DNA of 64,000 nt from an uncultured Bacteroidales bacterium (GTDB lineage Bacteria > Bacteroidota > Bacteroidia > Bacteroidales > Bacteroidaceae): the NCBI GenBank assembly GCA_902784475.1, contig CACZUX010000019.1, forward strand, positions 1-64,000, given 5' to 3'. Below the pieces are notes generated by a model, which was not told the origin of the DNA, ran no database searches, and saw only the letters and a program-made list of their open reading frames with translations. A program made the position numbers and the translations under genes. Shown piece after piece: positions 26,412 through 34,575 of this stretch. How positions within the stretch are numbered: the stretch's first letter is position 1; every line of letters begins with the position of its first letter.

Positions 26412-29201
26412 TCAGAATGCAGTATGTACTTGGAATGTGATGCTGAATATGTTGCGGTAGGAGTCCTTCAGGGTGCCTTCCGGGGTGCGGTAGGGGTTGA
26501 AGCAGGTGTTCCAGTTGCCCGCCAGTCCGAGAGCGAGATGGCGCGTGCAGAGATACTGGAAGTCGATGCCCACCATGCCATTGGTGTGAGAGAGGTTGCG
26601 CAGCGACGTCTGGTCGAAGAACGAGAGTTCGGGGAATGAGCCGAAGCCCGTCGTCAGCGAGACAGAGGACACGTTGTCGTCGTTGAAGAAGAGTTTGCCC
26701 TTGAGCATGATGTTGTAGTAGAAGTTCGAGGCCATCACCACCAGGTCGGCGCCGCCGCTGACTCTGAAGCGCTCCCAGGCCTTCTCCACCGAGGGGTTGA
26801 AGAGCCAGAGGTTGTATTCGTCTTTGTTGGCCGTCACGGCGTCGCCTGCACTCAGGAAGAGATACGACTCGGGCGTGCGGCGATAGCCCAGCTTCAGCGT
26901 GGGGGTCCATCCGCGCGAGGCGGCGTAAGAGGCGGAGACGTTGACGCCCACTTTGTTGAAGTAGCGCGTGGAGACGGCGGCGTTGGCCATGCCGCTCCAG
27001 CGGCTGCTGAACTGGTGTTCCCACTGGGCCATGAATTCCAGGCCCACGCCGCCCGATTCGTTCTCCTCTTCGCTGTGGTATCCGTCGATGCCCTTGTAGC
27101 TGATCTGCCCCGTCCAGGTGTCGCGCTTGCCGAGGCGGCTGTAGGCCACCGAGGCGATGGAGTAGAGGTGCCCGACGGAGGCCAGATTGGCCGCCTTCGT
27201 GTCGTAGAAGGCGCCGGTGTAGTTCAGGTCCACGCGGTTCTTGAAGCTGCGGAATCCGAGGTAGCGCATGTGCTCATACCACTCCTGCTGCTCAGCGTTG
27301 CTGGGATTGTAGTTGCGGCGCTGCAACTCGTAGGCCTGGGGCCACTGCTTGAGCTGTTCGTGGGCCAGGCCTTTGGTGTAGAGCAGTTCCTTGTTGAGCG
27401 GGTCGTAGACCAGCGCGGTGTCGACCACTTCGAGTGCGATGTCGGCCATGCGCTCCTTGAGGAGCTGCTGGGCCCATTCGGTGGAGATGCCGGAGAAGGC
27501 GGCCGTGTATTGCGGTGCGGTCCATTCGCTGTCGCCGTGGCTCGGGTGCACCAGTGCGAGCGCCTCCGAGGGGCGTCCCTGCTGCTGCAGCGCAACGGCC
27601 TGCTTGATGACGAAATACGGCTTGTCGGGATAAGTCTCGTAGCCCTGTCGGGCGTAGCGCCGGAAGAGCTCGTCGCGCTTGAGCGTCTGGCTCATGTTGA
27701 TGCAGCAGCGCAGAGCGACTTCGCTGCCGGGCACCACTTCGAGCAGCGCCTGAGCCTCTTCGAGGGCTTCTTCGTAGCGCTCCTCCTCCACGAGCAGGCG
27801 CAGCCGGTTGGCCGCCATGTCTTCATAAGCGGAGGCGAAGCGTCGGGCGTCGTCCGCACCGGCCACCATGGCGCTGCGCCGGTAGAGGTCGCGTGCGGTG
27901 GCGAACTGGCCCAGATGACCCAGCACGGTGATCTCTCTCGACACCGTGGCGGCCCACTGTTCGTGGTCGGGCGTCATCAGGTCGAGCGCCCGCTGCAGAT
28001 ACATGTTGGCCTCGGACCACTGCTGCGTCTCCATGGCGTGTGTGCCCATGCGGAGCATCAGCGAGGCGTATTCCTCCGTGATGTCTCCGTCGTCGGGATT
28101 GACCGTGTAGAGTTCTTCCAGGACGCGATAGGCGGCTTGCTGGTTGCCCGTCTTCGTGTGGAGTCCGTAGAGCTTCAGCAGCAGCGGTGCCGTGCGGCCC
28201 TCCAGACGCATGGCTTCGCTGAGATAGATGTAGGCGTCGTCGTGGTAGCCCCGCGTGAGGGCGGTGTTGATGAGATAGTTGAGCGCGTCGCGGTCGCCGG
28301 TGGCGGCGTAGAGGCGTCCGTTGGCCTCATAGGGGTCGTTCATGCGGGCGTGTGCGGCCAGATCCTGCAGCAGTTCGTCGGTGAGATGCTTCTGTCCGTG
28401 GCTTTGGGCGAACACGACGGCCTGAGCGTAGAGCCCCTGTCCGGTGAGGATGCCGATGCCCTTGTTGACGAAGAGGCTGCTGCCGGGGAAGTGTATCAGC
28501 GCGCGGTTGACGGTGCCCAGGGCGTGGTCGTATTCGCCGATGCGCTCATAGAGGTTGATGAGCTCAAGGTAGTATTCGAGGTTCTCCGGGTCCAGGTCGA
28601 GCCACTGCTCCAGGTTGTGGATGGCCTCGGCGGTGTTGCTGCGCTTGAGCACTTCGTTCCACGAGGCGCGGTTGCGCTTGCGCACTTCGGCGGCGATGGT
28701 GCTGTCGTTGGGGTAGATCTGGGCCAGACGCCGCAGTGAGGCGTCGGCTTCCACCTCGTTGCCCATCTTGCGGTAGAGGCTGATCTTGCGGCGCCACATG
28801 TCGCGGTCGTAGGGCTGAAACTCCAGCAGCTCGTTGATGTAGCAGATGGCGCTGGAGAGATGCTGCAGCGTGTCTTCCACATCGACCAGCAGGCGTTTGG
28901 CGCGGAAGTGCAGCTCGTCCTCCTGCGCGGCCCTGACCAGATTGTAGCGGGCGCGGTTCATGTCGCCCACGGCGTAGTAGTACCGGCCGTTGTAGTAGCG
29001 CAGGTCGGGGTCGTTGGGATAGATGCTGAGGGCCTCGTCGAGCTCGTGACGGGCTTCGCCCCAGGCGTTGATGCGGGCGAATTCGCGGATGCGGTCCACG
29101 TAGTAGCGCGTCGTGTGCAGGTCGTCCTGAGCCGCCGCCGTAAGGGCCAGCAGGGCCGAGAGCATGCAGAGCAGCAGCTTATGTCGTCGGTTTTGTTTCA
29201 T
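26412..29201 (-). CDS. TPR-repeat outer-membrane exopolysaccharide exporter with a YaiO/PgaA-like beta-barrel
   Basis: The protein has 929 aa from the ATG at 29201; an ATG at 29222 would add seven residues. After a signal peptide (KLLLCMLSALLALTAAAQ), about 600 residues form TPR-type helical repeats (for example PNDPDLRYYNGRYYYAVGD and ALDLMTPDHEQWAA). The last 280 or so residues are amphipathic beta strands (FKNRVDLNYTGAFYDTKAA, VSASYAASRGWTPTLKLGYR), ending in phenylalanine as outer-membrane barrels do. This periplasmic TPR plus barrel plan is that of PgaA and BcsC. The gene overlaps the synthase gene by 23 bp, which supports synthase-exporter coupling. Confidence 0.82.
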   Translation of the reverse strand: MKQNRRHKLLLCMLSALLALTAAAQDDLHTTRYYVDRIREFARINAWGEARHELDEALSIYPNDPDLRYYNGRYYYAVGDMNRARYNLVRAAQEDELHFRAKRLLVDVEDTLQHLSSAICYINELLEFQPYDRDMWRRKISLYRKMGNEVEADASLRRLAQIYPNDSTIAAEVRKRNRASWNEVLKRSNTAEAIHNLEQWLDLDPENLEYYLELINLYERIGEYDHALGTVNRALIHFPGSSLFVNKGIGILTGQGLYAQAVVFAQSHGQKHLTDELLQDLAAHARMNDPYEANGRLYAATGDRDALNYLINTALTRGYHDDAYIYLSEAMRLEGRTAPLLLKLYGLHTKTGNQQAAYRVLEELYTVNPDDGDITEEYASLMLRMGTHAMETQQWSEANMYLQRALDLMTPDHEQWAATVSREITVLGHLGQFATARDLYRRSAMVAGADDARRFASAYEDMAANRLRLLVEEERYEEALEEAQALLEVVPGSEVALRCCINMSQTLKRDELFRRYARQGYETYPDKPYFVIKQAVALQQQGRPSEALALVHPSHGDSEWTAPQYTAAFSGISTEWAQQLLKERMADIALEVVDTALVYDPLNKELLYTKGLAHEQLKQWPQAYELQRRNYNPSNAEQQEWYEHMRYLGFRSFKNRVDLNYTGAFYDTKAANLASVGHLYSIASVAYSRLGKRDTWTGQISYKGIDGYHSEEENESGGVGLEFMAQWEHQFSSRWSGMANAAVSTRYFNKVGVNVSASYAASRGWTPTLKLGYRRTPESYLFLSAGDAVTANKDEYNLWLFNPSVEKAWERFRVSGGADLVVMASNFYYNIMLKGKLFFNDDNVSSVSLTTGFGSFPELSFFDQTSLRNLSHTNGMVGIDFQYLCTRHLALGLAGNWNTCFNPYRTPEGTLKDSYRNIFSITFQVHTAF

Positions 29202-30657
29202 TGCCGGTAGGTTTTTGTGCATTATCCCTCTTCTTCACGCCCTTGCGCTGGATGGGCTTCCAGATGGCGGCCTGTCCGCTGAGATACTGGAAGTAGCCGA
29301 TGTTGGAGCAATAGGTGATGATGGGGTGATAGACGATGGGTTCGATGAAGGCGGCGAAAGCCAGGTGTATGTAGCTGCGCCGCCGGTTGTGCCAGTTGAC
29401 GGCGTCCATGTTGTAGTCGAAGAAGAGCAGGATGAAGCACATGAGCACCGAGAAGAGGTAGATCATGGCGAAGAGCAGCGCTGCCGTGCCCCAGTTCACG
29501 CCGCCGGCGAAGATCAGCCACACCATGAAGCCGATGCCGCTGAGTTCCAGCATGGGGGCGATGAACTCGAAGAGGAAGATGAAGGGCAGCGTGAAGGCGC
29601 CGATGGGGCCGTAGTGGGGGTTGAAGAAGAGTTTGCGGTGGTTGACCACGATCTCGTAGAGGCCGCGCGCCCAGCGGATGCGCTGTCGGTAGAGGGCTCT
29701 CATGGAGGAGGGTCCTTCCGTCCAGCAGCAGACCTTCGGCACCTGCACGACGCGGTATTTCTGGCCCGTGTTGCGCATATAGGTCACCATGCGCAGCAGC
29801 ATGTCCACGTCCTCGGCCATCGAGGTGTTGTCGTAGCCGCCCGACTTGACCACCACGTCGAGGTCAAACAGGCCGAAGCCGCCCGAGATGTTGGGCAGGG
29901 CGTTGATGCGGCTCCAGCCCAGCTTGCTGATGAGGAACGAGCGCAGATACTCCAGCTGCTGGAACATGGGAAAGAAACTCCAGGGCACATGGGCCTCGAC
30001 CACGCGTCCGTCCTCCACCACGCAGGCGTTGCTCATGAGCATCGTGGCCGACACGCCGATGACGGGCACGTGGCTGTTGATCACCGTCCACATCATGCGG
30101 TAGAGCGCCATCGGTTCGATGATGCAGTCCACGTCGGTGCAGACGAAGTAGCGGTTGGAGCACACGTTGATGCCGGCGTTGGAGCCGTCGCTCTTGCGGC
30201 CGCCGCGCTCCTTGTCCACCACGACGAGTTTCGAGAATTCCGGGTTGGTGCTCTTGAAGACGCGCTTGATGGGCTTCGAGGGCACGCGCATGGTGATGTC
30301 GTAGGGCACCTCCACCATCTCGAAGGTCTCGATGAGCAGCTCCAGCGTGCGGTCGCTCGAGGCGTCGTTCACGATGATGATCTCGTAGTCGGGATAGTCG
30401 ATCTGCATCAGCGAGTTGACGTTGTCGATGATGGTCACTTCCTCGTTGTAGGCCGGTGCGATGATCGAGACGGCGGGCGTCAGGGGCGAGCCCTGCAGCT
30501 GATACTTGATCACCTCGTCGTCGGGGATGTCCACCTTGAGCCTGAGCTGCATGCTCCAGCTCAGGAAGACGAAGAGGAGATAGCTCGCCATGATGGCCAG
30601 CGTGTAGCCGAACACGATGTAGCTGAAGAAGTAGTATATCGCTAACCAGGTGGACAT
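29179..30657 (-). CDS. Processive family 2 glycosyltransferase (exopolysaccharide synthase)
   Basis: The protein has 492 aa. An N-terminal TM segment (about 10-33) precedes a GT-A domain with NDASSD (97-102), DVD (175-177), AEDVD (281-285) and QRIRW (325-329). This D,D,D,Q(R/Q)xxRW pattern marks processive synthases such as PgaC, BcsA and HasA. Three or more C-terminal TM helices follow (about 350-440). It should polymerise and translocate a beta-linked glycan across the inner membrane. No PilZ domain is present, so c-di-GMP control is not evident. Sugar specificity cannot be read from the sequence. Confidence 0.9.
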   Translation of the reverse strand: MSTWLAIYYFFSYIVFGYTLAIMASYLLFVFLSWSMQLRLKVDIPDDEVIKYQLQGSPLTPAVSIIAPAYNEEVTIIDNVNSLMQIDYPDYEIIIVNDASSDRTLELLIETFEMVEVPYDITMRVPSKPIKRVFKSTNPEFSKLVVVDKERGGRKSDGSNAGINVCSNRYFVCTDVDCIIEPMALYRMMWTVINSHVPVIGVSATMLMSNACVVEDGRVVEAHVPWSFFPMFQQLEYLRSFLISKLGWSRINALPNISGGFGLFDLDVVVKSGGYDNTSMAEDVDMLLRMVTYMRNTGQKYRVVQVPKVCCWTEGPSSMRALYRQRIRWARGLYEIVVNHRKLFFNPHYGPIGAFTLPFIFLFEFIAPMLELSGIGFMVWLIFAGGVNWGTAALLFAMIYLFSVLMCFILLFFDYNMDAVNWHNRRRSYIHLAFAAFIEPIVYHPIITYCSNIGYFQYLSGQAAIWKPIQRKGVKKRDNAQKPTGNETKPTT

Positions 30658-30674
30658 AGGTGCTTTTTCTCTCT

Positions 30675-32006
30675 TTAGTTGGACAGGTTGAATACGGTTT
30701 CCACGGACGGGTGGTAGGCCTGCTCGTGGTCGAGGTCAAGGCGGGATATAGTGATGGGGTTGTGGAAGAATTCGAAGAAGTGCTTCTCCTCTTCCGTGGC
30801 TTCGGCCTCCAGCTCGTCGAGCATCCTCCAGCCGTCGTCATTGTAGTTGTACATGCAGCGCAGGGCCTCGAAGCGCACGTGGGGGTTCGTGGAGTTGCGG
30901 TAGCCGTCGAGCAGCAGGGTGAGGCTCTTGCCCGATGACATGCGCGTGACGGCGTGCATGATGGCCACTTTCGTATCGTCGGGCTGGGTCAGCATGATGT
31001 CGATCAGCTGCTGTTCTCCCGCCGTGTAGTTGAGGTAGCCCCAGGTGCGGGCAATCTCCTCGATGAGCTTCTTGTGCTTGCTGGTCTTGAAGAGGTCTTC
31101 CAGCTGGTAGCAGTATTCCTTCTGGTCGAAGCGGCGCATCAGTCTGACGAACATGCACTTCGTCTCGTCTCTCTTCTGCAGTCGGGCCCAGTGGGCCAGA
31201 TTGGGCAGCTTCATGCCGGCGTCGCGGCGCCGGTTGAGCATGTAGCCCAGCTCGATTTCGTCGTAGATGCACGAGTTCTTGTCGAAGAAGTCGGTCTCGA
31301 AGTAGTCCAGCTCGCTGTCGGCGCTGCCGGCCACGGAGAGATACATGGCCACGCGCTTGACGCGGGTCTTTTTCGAGGCCATCAGCATGTTGATGACCCA
31401 GGGGCTCACGGGCAGCTTGAAGGCGCGCACCACGGCCAGCGCTTTCATCTTGATGAAGAGGTTGGCGAAGGCCACCTCCTGCTCCAGGAAGGCGGGCAGG
31501 GCGAAGATGTTCAGCATCAGGTGCACGTTCTTGCGTCGGTTGGTCCAGGAGTTGCCGCTGGCGATGAGGTGCTGATAGATGATCATGCACATCATCTGCT
31601 TCTGCAGCTTGTTGCGCAGCAGTCCCTTTTTGGCCGCCTGCTGCTCGTCCACGTCGAAGCGGCCGTAGATCTCGTCGCGCGACATGGGCCAGTTGTGCTC
31701 GCGGTCAAACACGTAGTCGATGGCCTCTCCGTAGTGCTCCTCCAGCATTTCTATGATGCGCTCTTTGAGGCGCCGGTGGTGGCCTTTCTTTTCGATCAGG
31801 GCGATGAGAAAGACGACGGCGATGGACGACCACTGTATGATGACGACGGCCGTCTGCACCTCATAGGGGTAGTCGCGGAACGAGTCCCGGTAATACGCCC
31901 AGTAGTAGCTGGCGTAGCTCGCCAGCACGTTGAAGTAGTAGCTTATGAGTGAAATGTCGTCCAATGTCTCTCTTCGTGTGTGTCTGCCTGCGCGGCGCGG
32001 GCACAC
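30675..32006 (-). CDS. Membrane-anchored HEAT-like repeat protein of the polysaccharide unit
   Basis: The protein has up to 443 aa from the ATG at 32006; a TTG at 31964 (LDDISLISYYF) is an alternative start. One TM helix (VVIIQWSSIAVVFLIALI) is followed by a long, cytosolic, helical, highly charged region with HEAT/ARM-like periodicity (QQLIDIMLTQPDDTKVAIM, NPHVRFEALRCMYNYNDDGW). I know no family name. It is the first gene of the minus-strand unit, 17 bp before the synthase, and may be a cytosolic scaffold or regulator of it. Confidence 0.65.
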   Translation of the reverse strand: MCPRRAGRHTRRETLDDISLISYYFNVLASYASYYWAYYRDSFRDYPYEVQTAVVIIQWSSIAVVFLIALIEKKGHHRRLKERIIEMLEEHYGEAIDYVFDREHNWPMSRDEIYGRFDVDEQQAAKKGLLRNKLQKQMMCMIIYQHLIASGNSWTNRRKNVHLMLNIFALPAFLEQEVAFANLFIKMKALAVVRAFKLPVSPWVINMLMASKKTRVKRVAMYLSVAGSADSELDYFETDFFDKNSCIYDEIELGYMLNRRRDAGMKLPNLAHWARLQKRDETKCMFVRLMRRFDQKEYCYQLEDLFKTSKHKKLIEEIARTWGYLNYTAGEQQLIDIMLTQPDDTKVAIMHAVTRMSSGKSLTLLLDGYRNSTNPHVRFEALRCMYNYNDDGWRMLDELEAEATEEEKHFFEFFHNPITISRLDLDHEQAYHPSVETVFNLSN

Positions 32007-32146
32007 ATATGCCTATAATGCCGCGTAAAGTTACACCAAAAAATCGGGGCAGGCCCCTTTTGTCCTCATTTTTTTTGCATATTGCGGCTGTTTTTCTAGA
32101 AAACAGCGCGCACGGGACCGAAAAATTAAAAAAAATCATGAAAACA

Positions 32147-32179
32147 TTTGGAGGCTACCAAAAAATGTAGTACTTTTGC
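32147..32179 (+). promoter_or_regulatory. Canonical promoter TTTG-N20-TACTTTTGC for the structured RNA
   Basis: TTTG at 32147-32150 and TACTTTTGC at 32171-32179 give an expected transcript start near 32185, although the next protein gene begins only at 32593. Confidence 0.78.
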
Positions 32180-32184
32180 GGCCG

Positions 32185-32400
32185 GAAATCACAAGATTCC
32201 GTTCACATCATTTATTTCACAATTTTAGCACAGCGCAAAGCAGGTATGAACACTTGAACCCCTCCCGAACGCAACCGACAGAGCGGACCGCCGGCAGGCG
32301 ATCAGTCCGCGTTGCAGGGGTTAGTGTATCTTCCCGGCAGAGCAGCGCTCTTTGACTTGTTGCTACAATTGTACGAAGTGATGTGGCGGAGCTGACAGAC
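32185..32400 (+). ncRNA. Rod-shaped non-coding RNA, candidate 6S RNA
   Basis: Pairing found by eye: closing stem TCCG-tt-CACATCA (32198-32210) with TGATGTG-g-CGGA (32379-32390), then ACAATT-t-TAGCA (32219-32230) with TGCTA-c-AATTGT (32361-32372). A large internal loop follows, whose 3' side can form the small hairpin AGAGC-agc-GCTCT (32339-32351). The terminal arm is ACACT, AACCCCT, GCAAC, GCGGAC, CGCC (32250-32292) with GGCG, GTCCGC, GTTGC, AGGGGTT, AGTGT (32297-32327). Closing stem, central bubble with a 3' hairpin and bulged terminal stem at about 200 nt is the 6S plan. The name is inferred from shape, not sequence. The start is predicted from the promoter; the 3' end is set near the base of the terminator. 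Confidence 0.6.
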
Positions 32401-32420
32401 TTCAGACTCCCTCTTTTTCC
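32388..32420 (+). terminator. Probable terminator of the structured RNA
   Basis: GGAGCTG / CAG-a-CTCC pairs over 7 bp with one bulged A and an 8-nt loop, followed by CTCTTTTT. It overlaps the outer closing-stem arm by three bases, so the two folds may alternate. Confidence 0.55.
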
Positions 32421-32592
32421 TTTCAATGCTATTTCCCGTCAGGGGATTGCTGTGCCCTTTTGCGTAGGGGCGCCGCACCCCTGCGGCTTTACGTGTGTGT
32501 CTTCATCCTCTTTTCTTCGGAATGGAGACGCATGAGAGATGTTTCATGAGATGTGTTTTGACAATAAGTGATTTCCTAAAAACGATACGACT

Positions 32593-33633
32593 ATGAAGAA
32601 GATACTCCAAAAAGACGAGAAGCCCTTTGACGAACTCTTAAACGATTTTATCGAGGGAGAGACGAAAGACGAAGAACGAAATACGAAAGACGAAGACGAG
32701 GATGACTGGGAGTGGGACGATTACCCCGACGGCGAGGTGGAGCTCAACGACCACGCGAAGATCCAGCTGCGCATCCTGTACCCCGAGCCCCATCCGCGCC
32801 AGGCGCTCGAGCGTCTGGAGGGCTGCGCCGACATCAAGGCGCGCATCGACGAGCTCGTCGCCCTCACGGCCTTCAACCGCAAGCTCATGCGCCTCATGCC
32901 CGGCGCCAAGCCCCACGCCGTCTCCCTCCACAGCGTCTTCCTGGGCAATCCCGGCACGGGCAAGACGACCGTCTGCAAGATCTTCGGCGCGCTCCTGCGC
33001 GAGGCCGGCGCGCTCTCCCTGGGCCACGTCGTCGTGTGCGACCGCAGCAGCTTCATAGGCACCCTCTGGGGCGACACCGAGCGTGCCGTGGAGGGCATCG
33101 TGGAGCAGGCCCGCGGCGGCGTGCTGATGATCGACGAGGCCTATCTGCTCCACGGCACGGACGACCGCGACCCCGCCCGCTCGGTGCTGCCGCAGCTGAT
33201 GACGCTGCTGGCCGACGAGTCCCGGCGCGACATCGCCGTGGCGCTCTGCGGCTACCGCGAGCCGATGCTCAAGCTGCTGGAGACGAACCCCGGCCTCGAC
33301 TCCCGCTTCCCCAACCGCTTCGACTTCCCCGACTTCACGCCCGAGCAGCTGGAGCAGATCACCCTCAGCCGCGTCGACGAATACGGCTACACCTTCACCG
33401 AGGCGGCCTGGGAGAAATACCGCCGTCAGCTCGCCGAGGCCTGGCGCCGGCGCGACCCCCGCAGCTGGGGCAACGCACGCGCCGTGGCCAACATGCTGGA
33501 GCGCATCTACGTGCGCCACGCCAAGCGCTGCTTGCCGGATGAGTTTGACGAGCCCGAGATGCTCCTGGCGATCATCGAGGACGACATCCCCGCTCTGGAG
33601 CTGCCGCGACCCCAGAGGCGCATCGGCTTCTGA
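32593..33633 (+). CDS. AAA+ ATPase of the CbbX/SpoVK type
   Basis: The protein has 346 aa. A 60-residue acidic, low-complexity N-terminus precedes one AAA+ module. Walker A is GNPGTGKT (118-125), Walker B is VLMIDEAY (177-184), sensor 1 lies in the RRDIAVALCGY region and arginine fingers follow in GLDSRFPNRFDF. CbbX-like proteins form hexamers that remodel partner proteins; the partner here is unknown. The acidic segment at residues 23-35 is encoded by a heptamer repeat array. Confidence 0.82.
   Translation: MKKILQKDEKPFDELLNDFIEGETKDEERNTKDEDEDDWEWDDYPDGEVELNDHAKIQLRILYPEPHPRQALERLEGCADIKARIDELVALTAFNRKLMRLMPGAKPHAVSLHSVFLGNPGTGKTTVCKIFGALLREAGALSLGHVVVCDRSSFIGTLWGDTERAVEGIVEQARGGVLMIDEAYLLHGTDDRDPARSVLPQLMTLLADESRRDIAVALCGYREPMLKLLETNPGLDSRFPNRFDFPDFTPEQLEQITLSRVDEYGYTFTEAAWEKYRRQLAEAWRRRDPRSWGNARAVANMLERIYVRHAKRCLPDEFDEPEMLLAIIEDDIPALELPRPQRRIGF
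32661..32695 (+). repeat. Five tandem heptamers (GACGAAA type) inside a coding region
   Basis: The units are GACGAAA, GACGAAG, AACGAAA, TACGAAA and GACGAAG, contiguous. They encode an acidic/basic stretch (TKDEERNTKDE) of the AAA+ protein. Since 7 is not a multiple of 3, gain or loss of one unit would shift the frame. Confidence 0.8.
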
Positions 33634-33644
33634 GGGGCGTGGCG

Positions 33645-34565
33645 TCAGCGGGCGAGGAACTCGCGCACGCGGTGCGCATACTCCTCTTTATGGTCGCGGT
33701 AAGAGGCGGCGTGCCCCGAGCCCGACGCCACCCAGAGCGCCTTGGGCTCCGGCTTCGCCCCGTAGAGCTTGTAAACCATCCCTGTGGGCACGAAGGTGTC
33801 GCTCCCGCCGTGGATGAAGAGCATGGGGTAGGGGCAGTGCGCCACCTGTTTCTGCGCCGAGGCTTCCCCGAAGCTCCAGCCGCAGAGCGCCTTGCACAGC
33901 AGGCTCGACGTGTACATCAGGGGGAAGGGCGGCAGGCCGAACTGCGCCTTTATCTCCCCCTCGAACTCGTCCCACACGCTCGTGTAGCCGCAGTCCGCCA
34001 CGAAGCGCAGGCTCCGCAGGCCTTCGGGCATCTCTTCGCCCGAGAGCATCATTGCGGTGGCGGCGCCCATCGACACGCCATGCACGGCCATCGTGTCCGT
34101 CCGGAAGACCTCCATCCAGTGCTTCACGTCGAGGCGGTCCCGCCAGCCCATCCGGATCCATCGCCCCTCGCTCTCTCCGCAGGCGTGCAGCTCGGGCATC
34201 ACCACGTTGTAGCCCAGCTCCCTCTCGTAGAGTCGTCCCAGCCAGAGGAACTTCACGGCGCAGTCGCGCCATCCGTGGATGAGGATGGCGGTCTTCCCTG
34301 CGCCCCGGTCTATGTAGAGGGCGTGGTGGCGCTCCCCCGTGGGCATGGTGACGAAGCTGTCTCTGAGGGCGCCGGCGGCGCGGAGGCTGTCCACCCATTC
34401 GCGTGTCTCGGGATAGGCGGCGAAGAGCTGCCGGTAGCAGGAGTCGCTGTCGGCCCGGTTGGGGTCAGAGGCCAGAGCGAAATGAAGCATGTAGGTGCTG
34501 ACGGTAGCGAGAAGGACAAACAATGCGAAGACGATACCGCCGGTGATGCAGAGTGCCTTTTTCAT
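33645..34565 (-). CDS. Membrane-anchored alpha/beta hydrolase
   Basis: The protein has 306 aa. An N-terminal TM anchor (about 5-24) precedes an alpha/beta-hydrolase domain resembling the BAAT/S9-like group. The oxyanion segment is LIHGWR, the nucleophile Ser165 lies in GVSMGAA, the acid is probably Asp256 in GGSDTFVP and the base His285 in GSGHAAS. It probably faces the periplasm. The substrate is unknown. It lies 10 bp after comM on the same strand. Confidence 0.85.
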   Translation of the reverse strand: MKKALCITGGIVFALFVLLATVSTYMLHFALASDPNRADSDSCYRQLFAAYPETREWVDSLRAAGALRDSFVTMPTGERHHALYIDRGAGKTAILIHGWRDCAVKFLWLGRLYERELGYNVVMPELHACGESEGRWIRMGWRDRLDVKHWMEVFRTDTMAVHGVSMGAATAMMLSGEEMPEGLRSLRFVADCGYTSVWDEFEGEIKAQFGLPPFPLMYTSSLLCKALCGWSFGEASAQKQVAHCPYPMLFIHGGSDTFVPTGMVYKLYGAKPEPKALWVASGSGHAASYRDHKEEYAHRVREFLAR

Positions 34566-34575
34566 GGTAGAATAA

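Larger units (their letters stand above)
32007..32592. other. Long gap between divergent units, holding an RNA gene
   Basis: No credible protein frame is present. 32007-32146 is AT-rich and includes a short palindrome (GGGG-cagg-CCCC near 32046-32057) and a weak minus-strand TAACTTTAC (32033-32025). 32147-32420 holds a promoter, a rod-shaped RNA and its terminator. 32421-32592 contains a hairpin GCCGC/GCGGC (32472-32487) and a pyrimidine-rich leader before the AAA+ gene. Confidence 0.6.

Noticed and set aside
27015..30645. Two long plus-strand frames (574 and 493 codons) opposite the exporter and synthase
   Set aside because: Val/Ala/His-rich shadows of genes with clear GT2, TPR and barrel features.
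29179..30657. c-di-GMP control of the synthase
   Set aside because: No PilZ domain, GGDEF or EAL protein is seen in the synthase or its neighbours.
32045..32057. Terminator upstream of the RNA gene
   Set aside because: The GGGG/CCCC stem is only 4 bp and no upstream plus-strand transcript needs ending there.
32221..32420. tmRNA or RNase P RNA
   Set aside because: None of the conserved sequence blocks of either RNA (for example the tag frame or the GAGGAAAGTC region) was found.
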